Shown: in pieces, positions 1 through 7,809 of the stretch
How the letters are laid out: each line of letters starts with the position of its first letter
How positions within the stretch are numbered: position 1 is the stretch's first letter
Assembly: GCA_946482515.1 (NCBI GenBank)
Contig: CAMLRS010000006.1
Coordinates: 62,001 to 126,000, forward strand
DNA: 64,000 nt
Source of the DNA: an uncultured Flavobacteriales bacterium
GTDB taxonomy: Bacteria > Bacteroidota > Bacteroidia > Flavobacteriales > Crocinitomicaceae
Direction: 5' to 3'
The notes under the pieces: model-generated
Seen by the model: the letters and a program-made list of their open reading frames with translations, nothing else
Databases searched by the model: none
Told to the model about the DNA's origin: nothing
Position numbers and translations under genes: made by a program

Positions 1-1
1 G

Positions 2-1264
2 ATGTACGAGCTCATGCAGGAGCCGTTAAGCGCATTGAATTTAAAGGATTCTGCCATGACAGCATCTTTCAGCATCGTTGTCCAGCATACGGATACAATC
101 GGACGGAAATTCCGGAACGACGTTGAAGGAAAACCGCATGGGAGGATGATCATACGAAACAAGAACGTTGACAGACAAACCTTCGTTTTCTCTGAGAAAA
201 ACGGGAATCATCCTCCGCAGAATGTGGATGTATTGTTCTCCAAAGGATTGAAAGTCTTTGTCAATGAGCTGGCCGATGTCAGAGCAAGCGGCAATATGAC
301 CGGAATAACCGGCCAAAGTCTCGATACAGCACTTTTCGCCAGGCACCTCAGCATGAACTGGTCAAACAAGCGACTACTGTATCAATTGAGTTTCAGCAAA
401 CCGGGCAAGGGAACCCGATTACAGGTTGCTCCGTTGTTCGACAAGCCTGTTCATATTACGTTGATCAACCTCGAATCCAAAGCGTTTAAAACTATTTTGC
501 CTCAGCTGGTCTTTGCCGTTTTCGTGCTGATTGCTTTAGCAGCTTCCTTCACGTGGATGTACCGCAGTTGGAAAAAACAGATGAAGCTCAATAAGCTGCG
601 GATGGATTTCGTGCACAATATGACGCACGAATTGCGAACACCTGTCAGTACAGTAAAAGTGGCCCTGGAAGCGCTCAATCATTACAACCGGAAAACCGAT
701 CCGAAAGTAGTCGACGAATACCTGCAACTAATGGAACACGAAGTCAACCGGCTGGATACACTGGTGAACAATGTCATGAGCAATACAACGGAGCTCGTGA
801 TAGACAAAACCCCTGTGAATGTAACCAGCGAGCTGAAGGCATTTGTGGAGCGCCTGCGATCGAAAGTAGAATGGGAACGCGCGACAATTCATTTGAAAAC
901 GCCTGAAAAGGATGTGGATTTCTCCTGGGATTCGTTCCACGTTGAAGGTGTGCTGAGCAACCTGGCAGATAACGCGCTGAAATATGCTGGGTCGGAGGTG
1001 GAATTAACCATTGCATTGATATCACACCATGATTATGTGACTATCATTTTCAAAGATAACGGCCCGGGTGTTCCGGAAAATTTCCGGAGCGAGATCTTTA
1101 AGCCGTTTGTACGCGTTCCGCAGGGCGATGTACACAATGTGAAAGGTTATGGATTGGGATTGAGCTATTGCCGGAAAGTGGTGGAAGCGCATAAGGGTTC
1201 CATTAAGTATGTTGCTGGCGAAGATCCGGGAGCAGCATTTATACTCAAGTTTTACCGTCATTAA
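2..1264 (+). CDS. Sensor histidine kinase, 5' end cut by the window
   Basis: This is the C-terminal part (420 codons visible) of a membrane sensor kinase. A periplasmic-looking segment covers residues 1-160, one membrane span lies at about 165-187, then a HisKA dimerisation/phosphoacceptor helix with His209 in a THELRTP motif, and a HATPase domain with an N-box (NLADNALKYAG), a DNGPG motif and a GYGLGLS lid. No signal anchor precedes the sensor part, so the true start lies upstream of base 1 and the ATG at 2 is internal. The stop is 3 bp before the response regulator, so the two form an operon and a cognate pair. The stimulus cannot be told from the sequence. Confidence 0.93.
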   Translation: MYELMQEPLSALNLKDSAMTASFSIVVQHTDTIGRKFRNDVEGKPHGRMIIRNKNVDRQTFVFSEKNGNHPPQNVDVLFSKGLKVFVNELADVRASGNMTGITGQSLDTALFARHLSMNWSNKRLLYQLSFSKPGKGTRLQVAPLFDKPVHITLINLESKAFKTILPQLVFAVFVLIALAASFTWMYRSWKKQMKLNKLRMDFVHNMTHELRTPVSTVKVALEALNHYNRKTDPKVVDEYLQLMEHEVNRLDTLVNNVMSNTTELVIDKTPVNVTSELKAFVERLRSKVEWERATIHLKTPEKDVDFSWDSFHVEGVLSNLADNALKYAGSEVELTIALISHHDYVTIIFKDNGPGVPENFRSEIFKPFVRVPQGDVHNVKGYGLGLSYCRKVVEAHKGSIKYVAGEDPGAAFILKFYRH

Positions 1265-1267
1265 GTC

Positions 1268-1984
1268 ATGCCAGTAGTTTTTTACGTAGAAGATGAGCCG
1301 TTCCTGGCAAAAGTGGTGGTCGACACACTCATCCTGCAGGGATTTGAAGTGCTGAGCTATCAGTCCGGGAAAATGGCGCTGGCCAATTGGCACAAAAACG
1401 CTTTTGATATTGCCGTGCTGGATGTCATGCTGCCCGATATGGACGGTTTTGAGCTGGCGCGTAAAATGCGGGAAGAAGGCTGCGAGGCTCCGATGATGTT
1501 TCTGACCGCCCGATCCTTCACTGCAGATGTCCTCAAAGGCTTTGAAGTGGGGGCCACTGATTACCTGCGCAAGCCGTTCAGTATGGAAGAGCTCATTGCG
1601 CGCATCCAGGTTCAACTGACGTGGGTAGGCAAACAGATTAAACAAAAACAGGAAGATGAAGCCGATCAACTCATTCAATTGAGCGGTCTTTCCTTCCGTC
1701 CGAAGGCCATGCAGCTCACCAAAGGCGATGAAGTGGTGCAGCTGTCCTACAAGGAAAACCACATTTTAACGCTGCTGGCGGGAAATGTCAACCAGGTTAC
1801 CGATAGAAAACAGCTCCTGCTGGCCGTTTGGGGCGACGATTCCTTTTTCAATTCCCGAACGCTGGATGTCTACATCCGCAAGCTGCGCACCCATTTTGCC
1901 GATGATTCCGGCATTCAATTGCTGACGTTGAAAGGAAAAGGCTATTTGCTGCGCGCAGAAACGATGACTGAAAGCGATCAATAA
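1268..1984 (+). CDS. OmpR-family response regulator
   Basis: A 238-residue DNA-binding response regulator. The receiver domain (1-115) has acidic residues VEDE near the N-terminus, the phosphoacceptor Asp52 in VLDVMLPD, Thr80 and the conserved Lys102 in RKPF. A winged-helix (Trans_reg_C) domain follows at about 140-235. It is co-transcribed with the kinase just upstream, which should phosphorylate it. The 3' end overlaps the convergent kelch-like gene by 7 bp, so the two transcripts must collide or overlap. Target genes are unknown. Confidence 0.94.
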   Translation: MPVVFYVEDEPFLAKVVVDTLILQGFEVLSYQSGKMALANWHKNAFDIAVLDVMLPDMDGFELARKMREEGCEAPMMFLTARSFTADVLKGFEVGATDYLRKPFSMEELIARIQVQLTWVGKQIKQKQEDEADQLIQLSGLSFRPKAMQLTKGDEVVQLSYKENHILTLLAGNVNQVTDRKQLLLAVWGDDSFFNSRTLDVYIRKLRTHFADDSGIQLLTLKGKGYLLRAETMTESDQ

Positions 1985-3153
1985 ACGATCAGCAATTCGT
2001 CCTCGTTCTTTTCGCCCGACGCCGATTCAACCCGCAGGAAATAACATCCGGGCTCTAACAGTGTGAGCCAGGCGGTGTGCTGTTCCGTAACCACTGTTTC
2101 CAATACCAAACGCGCGTCGGTTGTGTATAATTGGATCTGCGATCCGTTCGGCGCTTTCACGATCACATCACCGGTCGAAGGATTGGGAAAATAACGGATA
2201 GCTGTTTCTTCCGTCGGAGCAGGAACGAGTCGCCAGCCTTCACCTGTACGACTAAAATCGCTTTTCAGCCCGGAAACGAAATAGGGCGTGTCACCAATTG
2301 CAAACGCCGACATTCCACGAATGGCAGCAGGCAAATCCGGCACGGTGTACCATTCCCCGGTTTTCAGGTCAGGACGGTAGATTTCAGCGGTAAACGTAGT
2401 CGCGCCGTTTTGCCCTGTTCCGATATAACCGAACGAAGAACCCGCAGTTGCACTGGCATAAGCAAATCCATCGGGAACAGGAAAATCGGTGAAGGTTTGC
2501 CAGGTATTGTTCAATGCATTGAACCGGTAACAGCTGCTGGTAAAACCGCCACCACCGAAAACCGTGTAGCCCAAACCTGTAATGGCCGCTTCTCCTATGC
2601 AAAAAGCGACTGTTTCGCGTCGTTTCCCGCCCGGAAAAACACCGATATACGACCAGTTGTCGCCGCCCGGATTGTAGCGCCAGACATCTTCCAGTAAAGT
2701 CGTTAAGGTAGATCCTGTTCCGATAAAGCCTCCGTGTGGTGTGGCAAAGCTGAACATCGACCAGCGGGCTTCACCGGGAAAATCGGCTAGCTGTGTCCAT
2801 TGATCGTCGAAAGCATTGTATTTCCAGCAATCGCTGAGCGGGAAGCCGCTTTCCGAAATGCCCATAATAATATAAGCTTCGCCGTTGAGGACAAACGAAC
2901 CGGCGTATTGTCGCGGTGTACCGGGAAACGCACTTTTTTCGGCCCAATCATTCGTCGCCGCATGGTATTCCCACAAGCGGTTGCTTTCCGAAAAACCACC
3001 CTGATTCCCCGTAACGATGTAACCGTTTCCGTTGAGCGAAAACCCGATTGCGTCGTCGCGGCCAGCACCCGGAACAGGCGCAATGGCTTCCCAGGTTTGC
3101 CCGGAACAACTAAAATGACAGAAAAAAAGTAGCAGAAAAGCGATCCGTTTCAT
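1978..3153 (-). CDS. Secreted kelch-type beta-propeller with T9SS type A sorting domain
   Basis: 391 residues. An N-terminal signal peptide (MKRIAFLLLFFCHFSC) is followed by about six kelch-like blades with repeating patterns such as LWEYHAATNDW, CWKYNAFDDQW and VWRYNPGGDNW. The last 73 residues (319-391), starting RYFPNPSTGD, form a type A T9SS sorting domain of the kind that is removed at the cell surface. The likely role is an exported carbohydrate- or protein-binding propeller; no enzyme motif was found. A lipobox reading (HFSC) is possible but the T9SS tail favours secretion. It converges with the response regulator gene. Confidence 0.85.
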   Translation of the reverse strand: MKRIAFLLLFFCHFSCSGQTWEAIAPVPGAGRDDAIGFSLNGNGYIVTGNQGGFSESNRLWEYHAATNDWAEKSAFPGTPRQYAGSFVLNGEAYIIMGISESGFPLSDCWKYNAFDDQWTQLADFPGEARWSMFSFATPHGGFIGTGSTLTTLLEDVWRYNPGGDNWSYIGVFPGGKRRETVAFCIGEAAITGLGYTVFGGGGFTSSCYRFNALNNTWQTFTDFPVPDGFAYASATAGSSFGYIGTGQNGATTFTAEIYRPDLKTGEWYTVPDLPAAIRGMSAFAIGDTPYFVSGLKSDFSRTGEGWRLVPAPTEETAIRYFPNPSTGDVIVKAPNGSQIQLYTTDARLVLETVVTEQHTAWLTLLEPGCYFLRVESASGEKNEDELLIVY

Positions 3154-3230
3154 GCACGAATAACGCTCACACTACCGTATTTATTCGATACAGGCCATCA
3201 AAAATCAAGCATCCAACATCAAGCATCTGA

Positions 3231-4475
3231 TTATGGATTCCACTTCTTCATCACGATTGAAGCAATGTGCCCGCCAAAGCCAAACGTATTGCTCATCACG
3301 TAATTCAGCTCCTTTTTCACGCCTTTGTGCAGCGGGAAATCGAACAACCCGGCAAAATCCGGCTCGATGTTTTCCGTATTGATGGTCGGTGGAACGATGC
3401 CTGTTTCGAGTGCTTTCACACAAGCGATGGCTTCCACAGCTCCGGCAGCTCCAAGCAAGTGCCCGGTAATGGATTTCGTTCCGGAAACGCTCAGTGACTG
3501 GCGCTCGCCGAATACGCGTTGTGCTGCGATCAGCTCGCTGCGGTCTCCTTGTGGCGTCGACGTAGCGTGCATGTTGATGTAATCAATATCGTCGGCAGTA
3601 ATACCGGCTTCGCGAATCGCTTCTTCCATACCCAGAACAGCGCCGTCGCCTTCCGGATGCGTTCCGGTGAGGTGATACGCATCGGCAGCCATGCCGCCAC
3701 CTACAATCTCCGCATAGATTTTCGCTCCACGTGCTTGCGCATGCTCGAGCTCTTCAACGATCAGTGCGCCCGATCCTTCACCCATCACGAAGCCATCGCG
3801 GTCGGTATCGAACGGACGGGAAGCGTGCTGGTAATCGTCATTGCGTTTCGAAAGCGCCTGTGCGGATGAGAATCCGCCAATGGCTGACTGCGTGATCGCT
3901 GCTTCCGAACCGCCAGTGATGACCATATTGGCTTTCCCCCAGCGGATGTAGTTGAATGCTTCGATAATAGCCGTGTTCGATGTAGCACAAGCCGAAACCG
4001 GGCAGAAATTGATGCCGCGTAGACCGTATTTGATCGAGATAATTCCCGAAGCGATATCTACGAGGATACGCGGGATGAAGAACGGCGTAAAGCGCGGCGT
4101 TCCGTCGCCTTCAGCGTATTCCATCATCTGGTCTTCAAAAGTCTGGATTCCGCCATTGCCCGAACCCCAGATCACACCGATGCGGTCGCGGTTCAGCTGT
4201 TCGAAATCGATACCGGCGTCTTTGATTGCCTGGTCTACCGCTACCAGCGCGTATTGCGAGAACAAATCGTATTTACGCTGTTCCTTTACGTCAAAATGTT
4301 CTTTCGGATCGAAACCTTTCAGCTCGCACGCAAACGTGGTTTTGAATTTCGATGTGTCGAATTTAGTGATAGGACCGGCACCGCTTTTTCCTTCCACGAT
4401 GCTGTCCCAGAATGTTACTACGTTATTTCCGACAGGCGTGAGCGCTCCCATTCCTGTTATGACAACTCTCTTCAT
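3231..4475 (-). CDS. fabF: 3-oxoacyl-ACP synthase II (FabF)
   Basis: 414 residues, the usual FabF length. FabF condenses malonyl-ACP with acyl-ACP in fatty acid elongation. The catalytic triad of the family is visible: Cys163 in SACATSN, His303 in HATSTPQGD and His339 in GTKSITGHLLGAAG, with Lys334. The start MKRVVITGMGALTP is the standard N-terminus. It lies 75 bp downstream of sufT on the same strand, but a strong hairpin (4491-4534) lies between them, so co-transcription with suf is uncertain. No acpP is next to it in this window. Confidence 0.96.
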   Translation of the reverse strand: MKRVVITGMGALTPVGNNVVTFWDSIVEGKSGAGPITKFDTSKFKTTFACELKGFDPKEHFDVKEQRKYDLFSQYALVAVDQAIKDAGIDFEQLNRDRIGVIWGSGNGGIQTFEDQMMEYAEGDGTPRFTPFFIPRILVDIASGIISIKYGLRGINFCPVSACATSNTAIIEAFNYIRWGKANMVITGGSEAAITQSAIGGFSSAQALSKRNDDYQHASRPFDTDRDGFVMGEGSGALIVEELEHAQARGAKIYAEIVGGGMAADAYHLTGTHPEGDGAVLGMEEAIREAGITADDIDYINMHATSTPQGDRSELIAAQRVFGERQSLSVSGTKSITGHLLGAAGAVEAIACVKALETGIVPPTINTENIEPDFAGLFDFPLHKGVKKELNYVMSNTFGFGGHIASIVMKKWNP

Positions 4476-4490
4476 AAATTGAAAATTATA

Positions 4491-4534
4491 AATTATGAAT
4501 TATCAGGTATGAAGTTTCTTGATAATTCATAATT
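4491..4534. repeat. 15-bp perfect inverted repeat between sufT and fabF
   Basis: AATTATGAATTATCA (4491-4505) is the exact reverse complement of 4520-4534, with a 14-base loop. The AT-rich hairpin sits in the 75-bp gap between sufT and fabF. It has no T-run, so it is more likely a small dispersed repeat or an mRNA-processing/stability hairpin than a simple terminator. Confidence 0.7.
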
Positions 4535-4550
4535 GTTCCATTGATAATTA

Positions 4551-4856
4551 TTAAAGGAATCCTAATTCAAGCTTGGCTTCCTCGCTCATCATGTCTTTGT
4601 CCCACGGCGGGTCGAAAACAATGTGTATTTCTGCCGAGCTCACGCCTTCCACCGTCTCAACCTTCTCTTTTACGTCCTTGGGCAGCGATTCAGCTACCGG
4701 ACAGTTCGGCGATGTCAGCGTCATATCGATGTCTACGTGACCTTCCTTGTTGATGCGTACCTCGTAGATCAGTCCCAGCTCGTAAATATCGACAGGAATC
4801 TCCGGGTCGTAGATCGTTTTCAGGACGGCAACTATTTTATCTTCCAGCTGTTCCAT
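4551..4856 (-). CDS. sufT: SufT-like MIP18/DUF59 iron-sulfur assembly protein
   Basis: 101 residues, a stand-alone DUF59 (MIP18-like) domain. The family signature is present: IYDPEIPVDIYELGLIY near the N-terminus, TSPNCP with the conserved Cys52, and a DPPWDKDMMSEEA C-terminal segment. SufT proteins help Fe-S maturation, often alongside SUF, but their exact role is not settled. The gene starts 4 bp after sufE and belongs to the minus-strand sufS-sufE-sufT unit, which supports the call. Confidence 0.9.
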   Translation of the reverse strand: MEQLEDKIVAVLKTIYDPEIPVDIYELGLIYEVRINKEGHVDIDMTLTSPNCPVAESLPKDVKEKVETVEGVSSAEIHIVFDPPWDKDMMSEEAKLELGFL

Positions 4857-4860
4857 GTTG

Positions 4861-5274
4861 TTATGCTATTGCTGTTAAAGCCAGCAGCTTGATTTTTTTA
4901 ACCATGTTGGCCAGACCATTGGCGCGGGTCGGCGAAAGGTGTTCGGCCAGTCCGATATCACCGATAAAATGCAGATCGGCTTTAGCGATGCTCTCCGGCG
5001 ATTCGTTGTTCAATACGCGGATCAGCAGCCCGATAATGCCTTTGGTAATGATGGCGTCCGAATCGGCTGTCAGGTGCATGGTGTCGTTTTCCACCGTAGC
5101 ATCCAGCCACACGCGCGACTGGCAGCCTTCGATAAGCCGGTCTTCTGTTTTTTTCGCATCGTCGATCAGCGGAAGGTCTTTCCCCAATTCAATGATGTGT
5201 TCATACTTCTCCATCCAGTCGTCGAAAAGCGCGAACTCGTCAATGATCTCCTGCTGTTTTGCTTCTATATTCAT
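4861..5274 (-). CDS. sufE: SufE, sulfur acceptor for SufS
   Basis: 137 residues, typical SufE length. SufE takes persulfide sulfur from SufS and passes it to the SufBCD scaffold. The acceptor is Cys51 in the motif EGCQSRVW, the same position as in Escherichia coli SufE. It lies 9 bp after sufS and 4 bp before sufT, so the three are one operon. The sufBCD partner genes are 26 kb away in this window, on the other strand. Confidence 0.95.
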   Translation of the reverse strand: MNIEAKQQEIIDEFALFDDWMEKYEHIIELGKDLPLIDDAKKTEDRLIEGCQSRVWLDATVENDTMHLTADSDAIITKGIIGLLIRVLNNESPESIAKADLHFIGDIGLAEHLSPTRANGLANMVKKIKLLALTAIA

Positions 5275-5283
5275 GTTCTTATC

Positions 5284-6519
5284 CTAGCGCAGCATGGAAA
5301 TGCTTTTTTCCACGGCTGCAATAAATGTGTCGATTTCCTCGCGGGTGTTGTAAAAGGCGAATGAGGCCCGTACGGTTCCCGGGATCTGGAAAATATCCAT
5401 CAGCGGCTGCGTACAGTGGTGTCCCGTACGAACAGCGATGCCTTGTTTGTCGAGCAGCGTACCGATATCGAACGGGTGGATTTTCTCCGCTACGAACGAT
5501 ACCACGCTGGTTTTATTTTTAGCCGTTCCGATCACTTTCACATCCTCAAAGGTCGAAAGCAGATCCTGGGCGTAGTCGGCCAGCTCGCGCTCATAGGCTT
5601 CGATCTCGTCGATGTTGAAGCTGTTGAGGTATTCGAGCGCTGTTCCGAGGCAGATTCCACCGGCAATGTGCGGTGTTCCGGCTTCGAATTTGAACGGCAG
5701 CTCGTTGTAAGTCGTTTTTTCGAACGTCACTTTCGCGATCATATCGCCACCGCCCTGGTAAGGCGGCATGCTGTCGAGCAGGTGCTCCTTGCCGTATAGG
5801 ACGCCGATTCCCGTAGGACCGAATACTTTGTGACCCGAGAAAACGAAAAAGTCGCAATCCAGGTCCTGCACGTCGATTTGGGTGTGCTGAACGCTTTGGG
5901 CGCCGTCGATCAATACCACCGCTCCAACGGCGTGTGCTTTGGCCACGATTTCCTTCACCGGGTTGATCGTTCCGAGTGAATTCGAAATATGTGTTACCGC
6001 TACCAGCTTCGTTTTGTTGCTCAGCAGGGTTTCGTAAACGTCCATTTTCAGCTCGCCGCGACTGTTGATCGGAATCACTTTCAGCGTCAGTCCTTTGCGC
6101 TCGCAGAGCATTTGCCACGGAACGATATTGGAATGGTGCTCCATGGCCGAAATAATGATCTCATCGCCTTTTTTTAGCGTTTCCCCGAACGAGTTGGCCA
6201 CCAGGTTAATACCGTCGGTTGTTCCCTTCGTGAAAATAATTTCCTGCGAAGAAGCCGCGTTCAAAAACTGCCGGATGTAGTTGCGCGAAGCTTCGTAACC
6301 GGTTGTTGCCTGCTGGCTCAGTAAATGCACACCGCGGTGGATGTTCGCATTGTCCTTGCTGTAATAGCGATTGATCGCATCCAGCACAGGCTGCGGTTTT
6401 TGCGAAGTAGCGCCGTTGTCGAAGTAGATCAGGTTTTTACCGTATACAGTTTGGCGTAATGCCGGAAAATCCTGCCGGATCTCACGTACACTGAATTTGC
6501 GTTTGAGTGTATCAGTCAT
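5284..6519 (-). CDS. sufS: SufS cysteine desulfurase
   Basis: 411 residues, class V aminotransferase fold, group II cysteine desulfurase. It uses pyridoxal phosphate to take sulfur from cysteine. Lys231 in FSGHKVFGPTG is the Schiff-base lysine and Cys369 in RTGHHCTQP carries the persulfide. The start MTDTLKRKFSV is supported by a TATCTTTG -7 element whose end lies only 5 bases before the ATG, implying a leaderless or nearly leaderless mRNA. It is first in the unit sufS-sufE-sufT. Confidence 0.96.
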   Translation of the reverse strand: MTDTLKRKFSVREIRQDFPALRQTVYGKNLIYFDNGATSQKPQPVLDAINRYYSKDNANIHRGVHLLSQQATTGYEASRNYIRQFLNAASSQEIIFTKGTTDGINLVANSFGETLKKGDEIIISAMEHHSNIVPWQMLCERKGLTLKVIPINSRGELKMDVYETLLSNKTKLVAVTHISNSLGTINPVKEIVAKAHAVGAVVLIDGAQSVQHTQIDVQDLDCDFFVFSGHKVFGPTGIGVLYGKEHLLDSMPPYQGGGDMIAKVTFEKTTYNELPFKFEAGTPHIAGGICLGTALEYLNSFNIDEIEAYERELADYAQDLLSTFEDVKVIGTAKNKTSVVSFVAEKIHPFDIGTLLDKQGIAVRTGHHCTQPLMDIFQIPGTVRASFAFYNTREEIDTFIAAVEKSISMLR

Positions 6520-6524
6520 GGATA

Positions 6525-6551
6525 CAAAGATAAGGATTTGCTTATTTACAA
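6525..6551 (-). promoter_or_regulatory. Housekeeping promoter of sufS
   Basis: On the minus strand TTG (6551-6549), 16 bases, TATCTTTG (6532-6525), matching the Bacteroidota -33/-7 pattern. The -7 box ends 5 bases before the sufS ATG. Confidence 0.6.
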
Positions 6552-6570
6552 TGATTCTAAATGATTTAAT

Positions 6571-6600
6571 TTACAACCTTTATATTTGTTCTGCATCATC
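6571..6600 (+). promoter_or_regulatory. Candidate ECF-type promoter P1 of the sigma operon
   Basis: TTACAACCTT at 6571-6580 is followed after a 15-base spacer (counted from AACC) by CATCATC at 6594-6600. AACC-N15-CATC also occurs at 9223-9245 and 13941-13963, and AACC-N15-CGTC at 36058-36036 on the minus strand. The AAC...GTC-type pair resembles ECF sigma promoters. A housekeeping -7 box TATATTTG (6581-6588) lies in the spacer, so either or both holoenzymes may act here. Confidence 0.5.
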
Positions 6601-6616
6601 CTTTAAAATCGTGAAA

Positions 6617-7288
6617 ATGTGGCGTTTTGTCATAGCAATACTGGTTACTGGTTTTTTGTTTTTGGGCTGTGAAAAATACAGACTGAAGCAACCTTGTTAC
6701 CTGAGCTTTAAATGGAATTTCTACAACGACGGCCAGAATAGCGAAGAGCCGGTCGTTCTCAGTGGTTATTTTTATCCCAAGAAGTTGGATGTGCATGGCG
6801 AGCGCTACGAAGGCCCCGAAGTGGACATCGAGCAGTCGCTGCCGCCGGTGAAAGTGAGCTTTGTGAGCCAGGGCGATCTGCACATGAATATGGACATTCC
6901 GGTGGGCGATTACGATCGTTTCAACGTGAAGCTGTCCGTAGATGATGCAACGCAGCCGTGCCTGGTAATCAACGGAACCTGCGTGGTAAATGGCAATACG
7001 CTGCCGTTTATCGTGGAATGGCATTCGGCGATCGATCTGGATTTCACGACCGGTTCCGACTTTACCCTGAAAAAGAAAAAAGATTACACCATGGTGATCG
7101 GGATCGATGTACATCGACTGATGGAAGGTGTTACTTATGAAAAATGGAACGGTGCTTCCGTAACGCCATTGAACGGTGTGCCTACGGTAGTGATCCGCGG
7201 CGGATCTTCCGGTCCGAACCAGAACCACGTGATCTTCGACCAGATCAACGAGAACCTCGAAGAAGCTTTAACGCTCATCAAGGAATAA
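6617..7288 (+). CDS. Lipoprotein of unknown function, first gene of the sigma operon
   Basis: 223 residues from the ATG at 6617. This start is chosen because it gives a clean lipoprotein signal (MWRFVIAILVTGFLFLGC, Cys18), while the longer reading from 6497 would run antisense into sufS; a GTG at 6611 is also possible. The mature part is predicted mostly beta-strand and I do not recognise a family. The stop is 2 bp before the ECF sigma gene. Position in the operon suggests a role in sensing or in the envelope response of the sigma system, but this is inference. Confidence 0.75.
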   Translation: MWRFVIAILVTGFLFLGCEKYRLKQPCYLSFKWNFYNDGQNSEEPVVLSGYFYPKKLDVHGERYEGPEVDIEQSLPPVKVSFVSQGDLHMNMDIPVGDYDRFNVKLSVDDATQPCLVINGTCVVNGNTLPFIVEWHSAIDLDFTTGSDFTLKKKKDYTMVIGIDVHRLMEGVTYEKWNGASVTPLNGVPTVVIRGGSSGPNQNHVIFDQINENLEEALTLIKE

Positions 7289-7290
7289 GA

Positions 7291-7809
7291 ATGTCAGAAA
7301 CGCACCGGCATATCATCGAAGGTTGTGTGCGCTGGGAACGTCCGGCGCAGGAACAGCTGTACCGTGCGTTTTCGAAAGACCTGTTCAAGGTGTGCAAGCT
7401 CTACGGCTCCGACACACACGATGCCGAAGACATGCTCCACGATGCATTCATGCATATTTTCAAGAACATCGGGTCGTACCATTTTTCCGGATCGTTTGAA
7501 GGCTGGATGCGCCGCGTGACAGTGAACTGCTGTCTTCAGGCCCTCCGCAAACGCAAATCATTCACCCAGCTGGCCGAAATTCCCTACGTGGAAGAAACCG
7601 ATACGGAAATGGAAAAAGCCATTCCGTTTGCGGCCATTCTCGAAGAAATCAACCGGCTCCCGGCTAAAGCCGGACTGGTACTCAAATTGTATGCGCTCGA
7701 AGGCTGGTCGCATGCTGAAATCGCCGAAGAGCTTGAAATCTCTGTAGGCACTTCCAAATCGCAGCTCAATTACGCACGTACCGTGTTGAAACAAAAACTG
7801 ATCGCATGA
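7291..7809 (+). CDS. ECF-subfamily RNA polymerase sigma factor
   Basis: 172 residues from the ATG at 7291. Region 2 spans about residues 20-92 (LYRAFSKDLFKV, DAEDMLHDAFMHIF, FEGWMRRVTVNC) and region 4 about 113-170 (LPAKAGLVLKLYALEGWSHAEIAEEL, SVGTSKSQLNYAR), the usual ECF layout with no regions 1 or 3. An upstream in-frame start at 7144 is rejected because it lies inside the lipoprotein gene. The stop overlaps the next gene start (ATGA), implying translational coupling with the anti-sigma-like protein. The P1 motif suggests the operon may be autoregulated. Confidence 0.95.
   Translation: MSETHRHIIEGCVRWERPAQEQLYRAFSKDLFKVCKLYGSDTHDAEDMLHDAFMHIFKNIGSYHFSGSFEGWMRRVTVNCCLQALRKRKSFTQLAEIPYVEETDTEMEKAIPFAAILEEINRLPAKAGLVLKLYALEGWSHAEIAEELEISVGTSKSQLNYARTVLKQKLIA

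Noticed and set aside
2131..2697. 188-codon plus-strand frame across the kelch-like gene
   Set aside because: Antisense shadow; the minus-strand frame has a signal peptide, repeats and a sorting domain.
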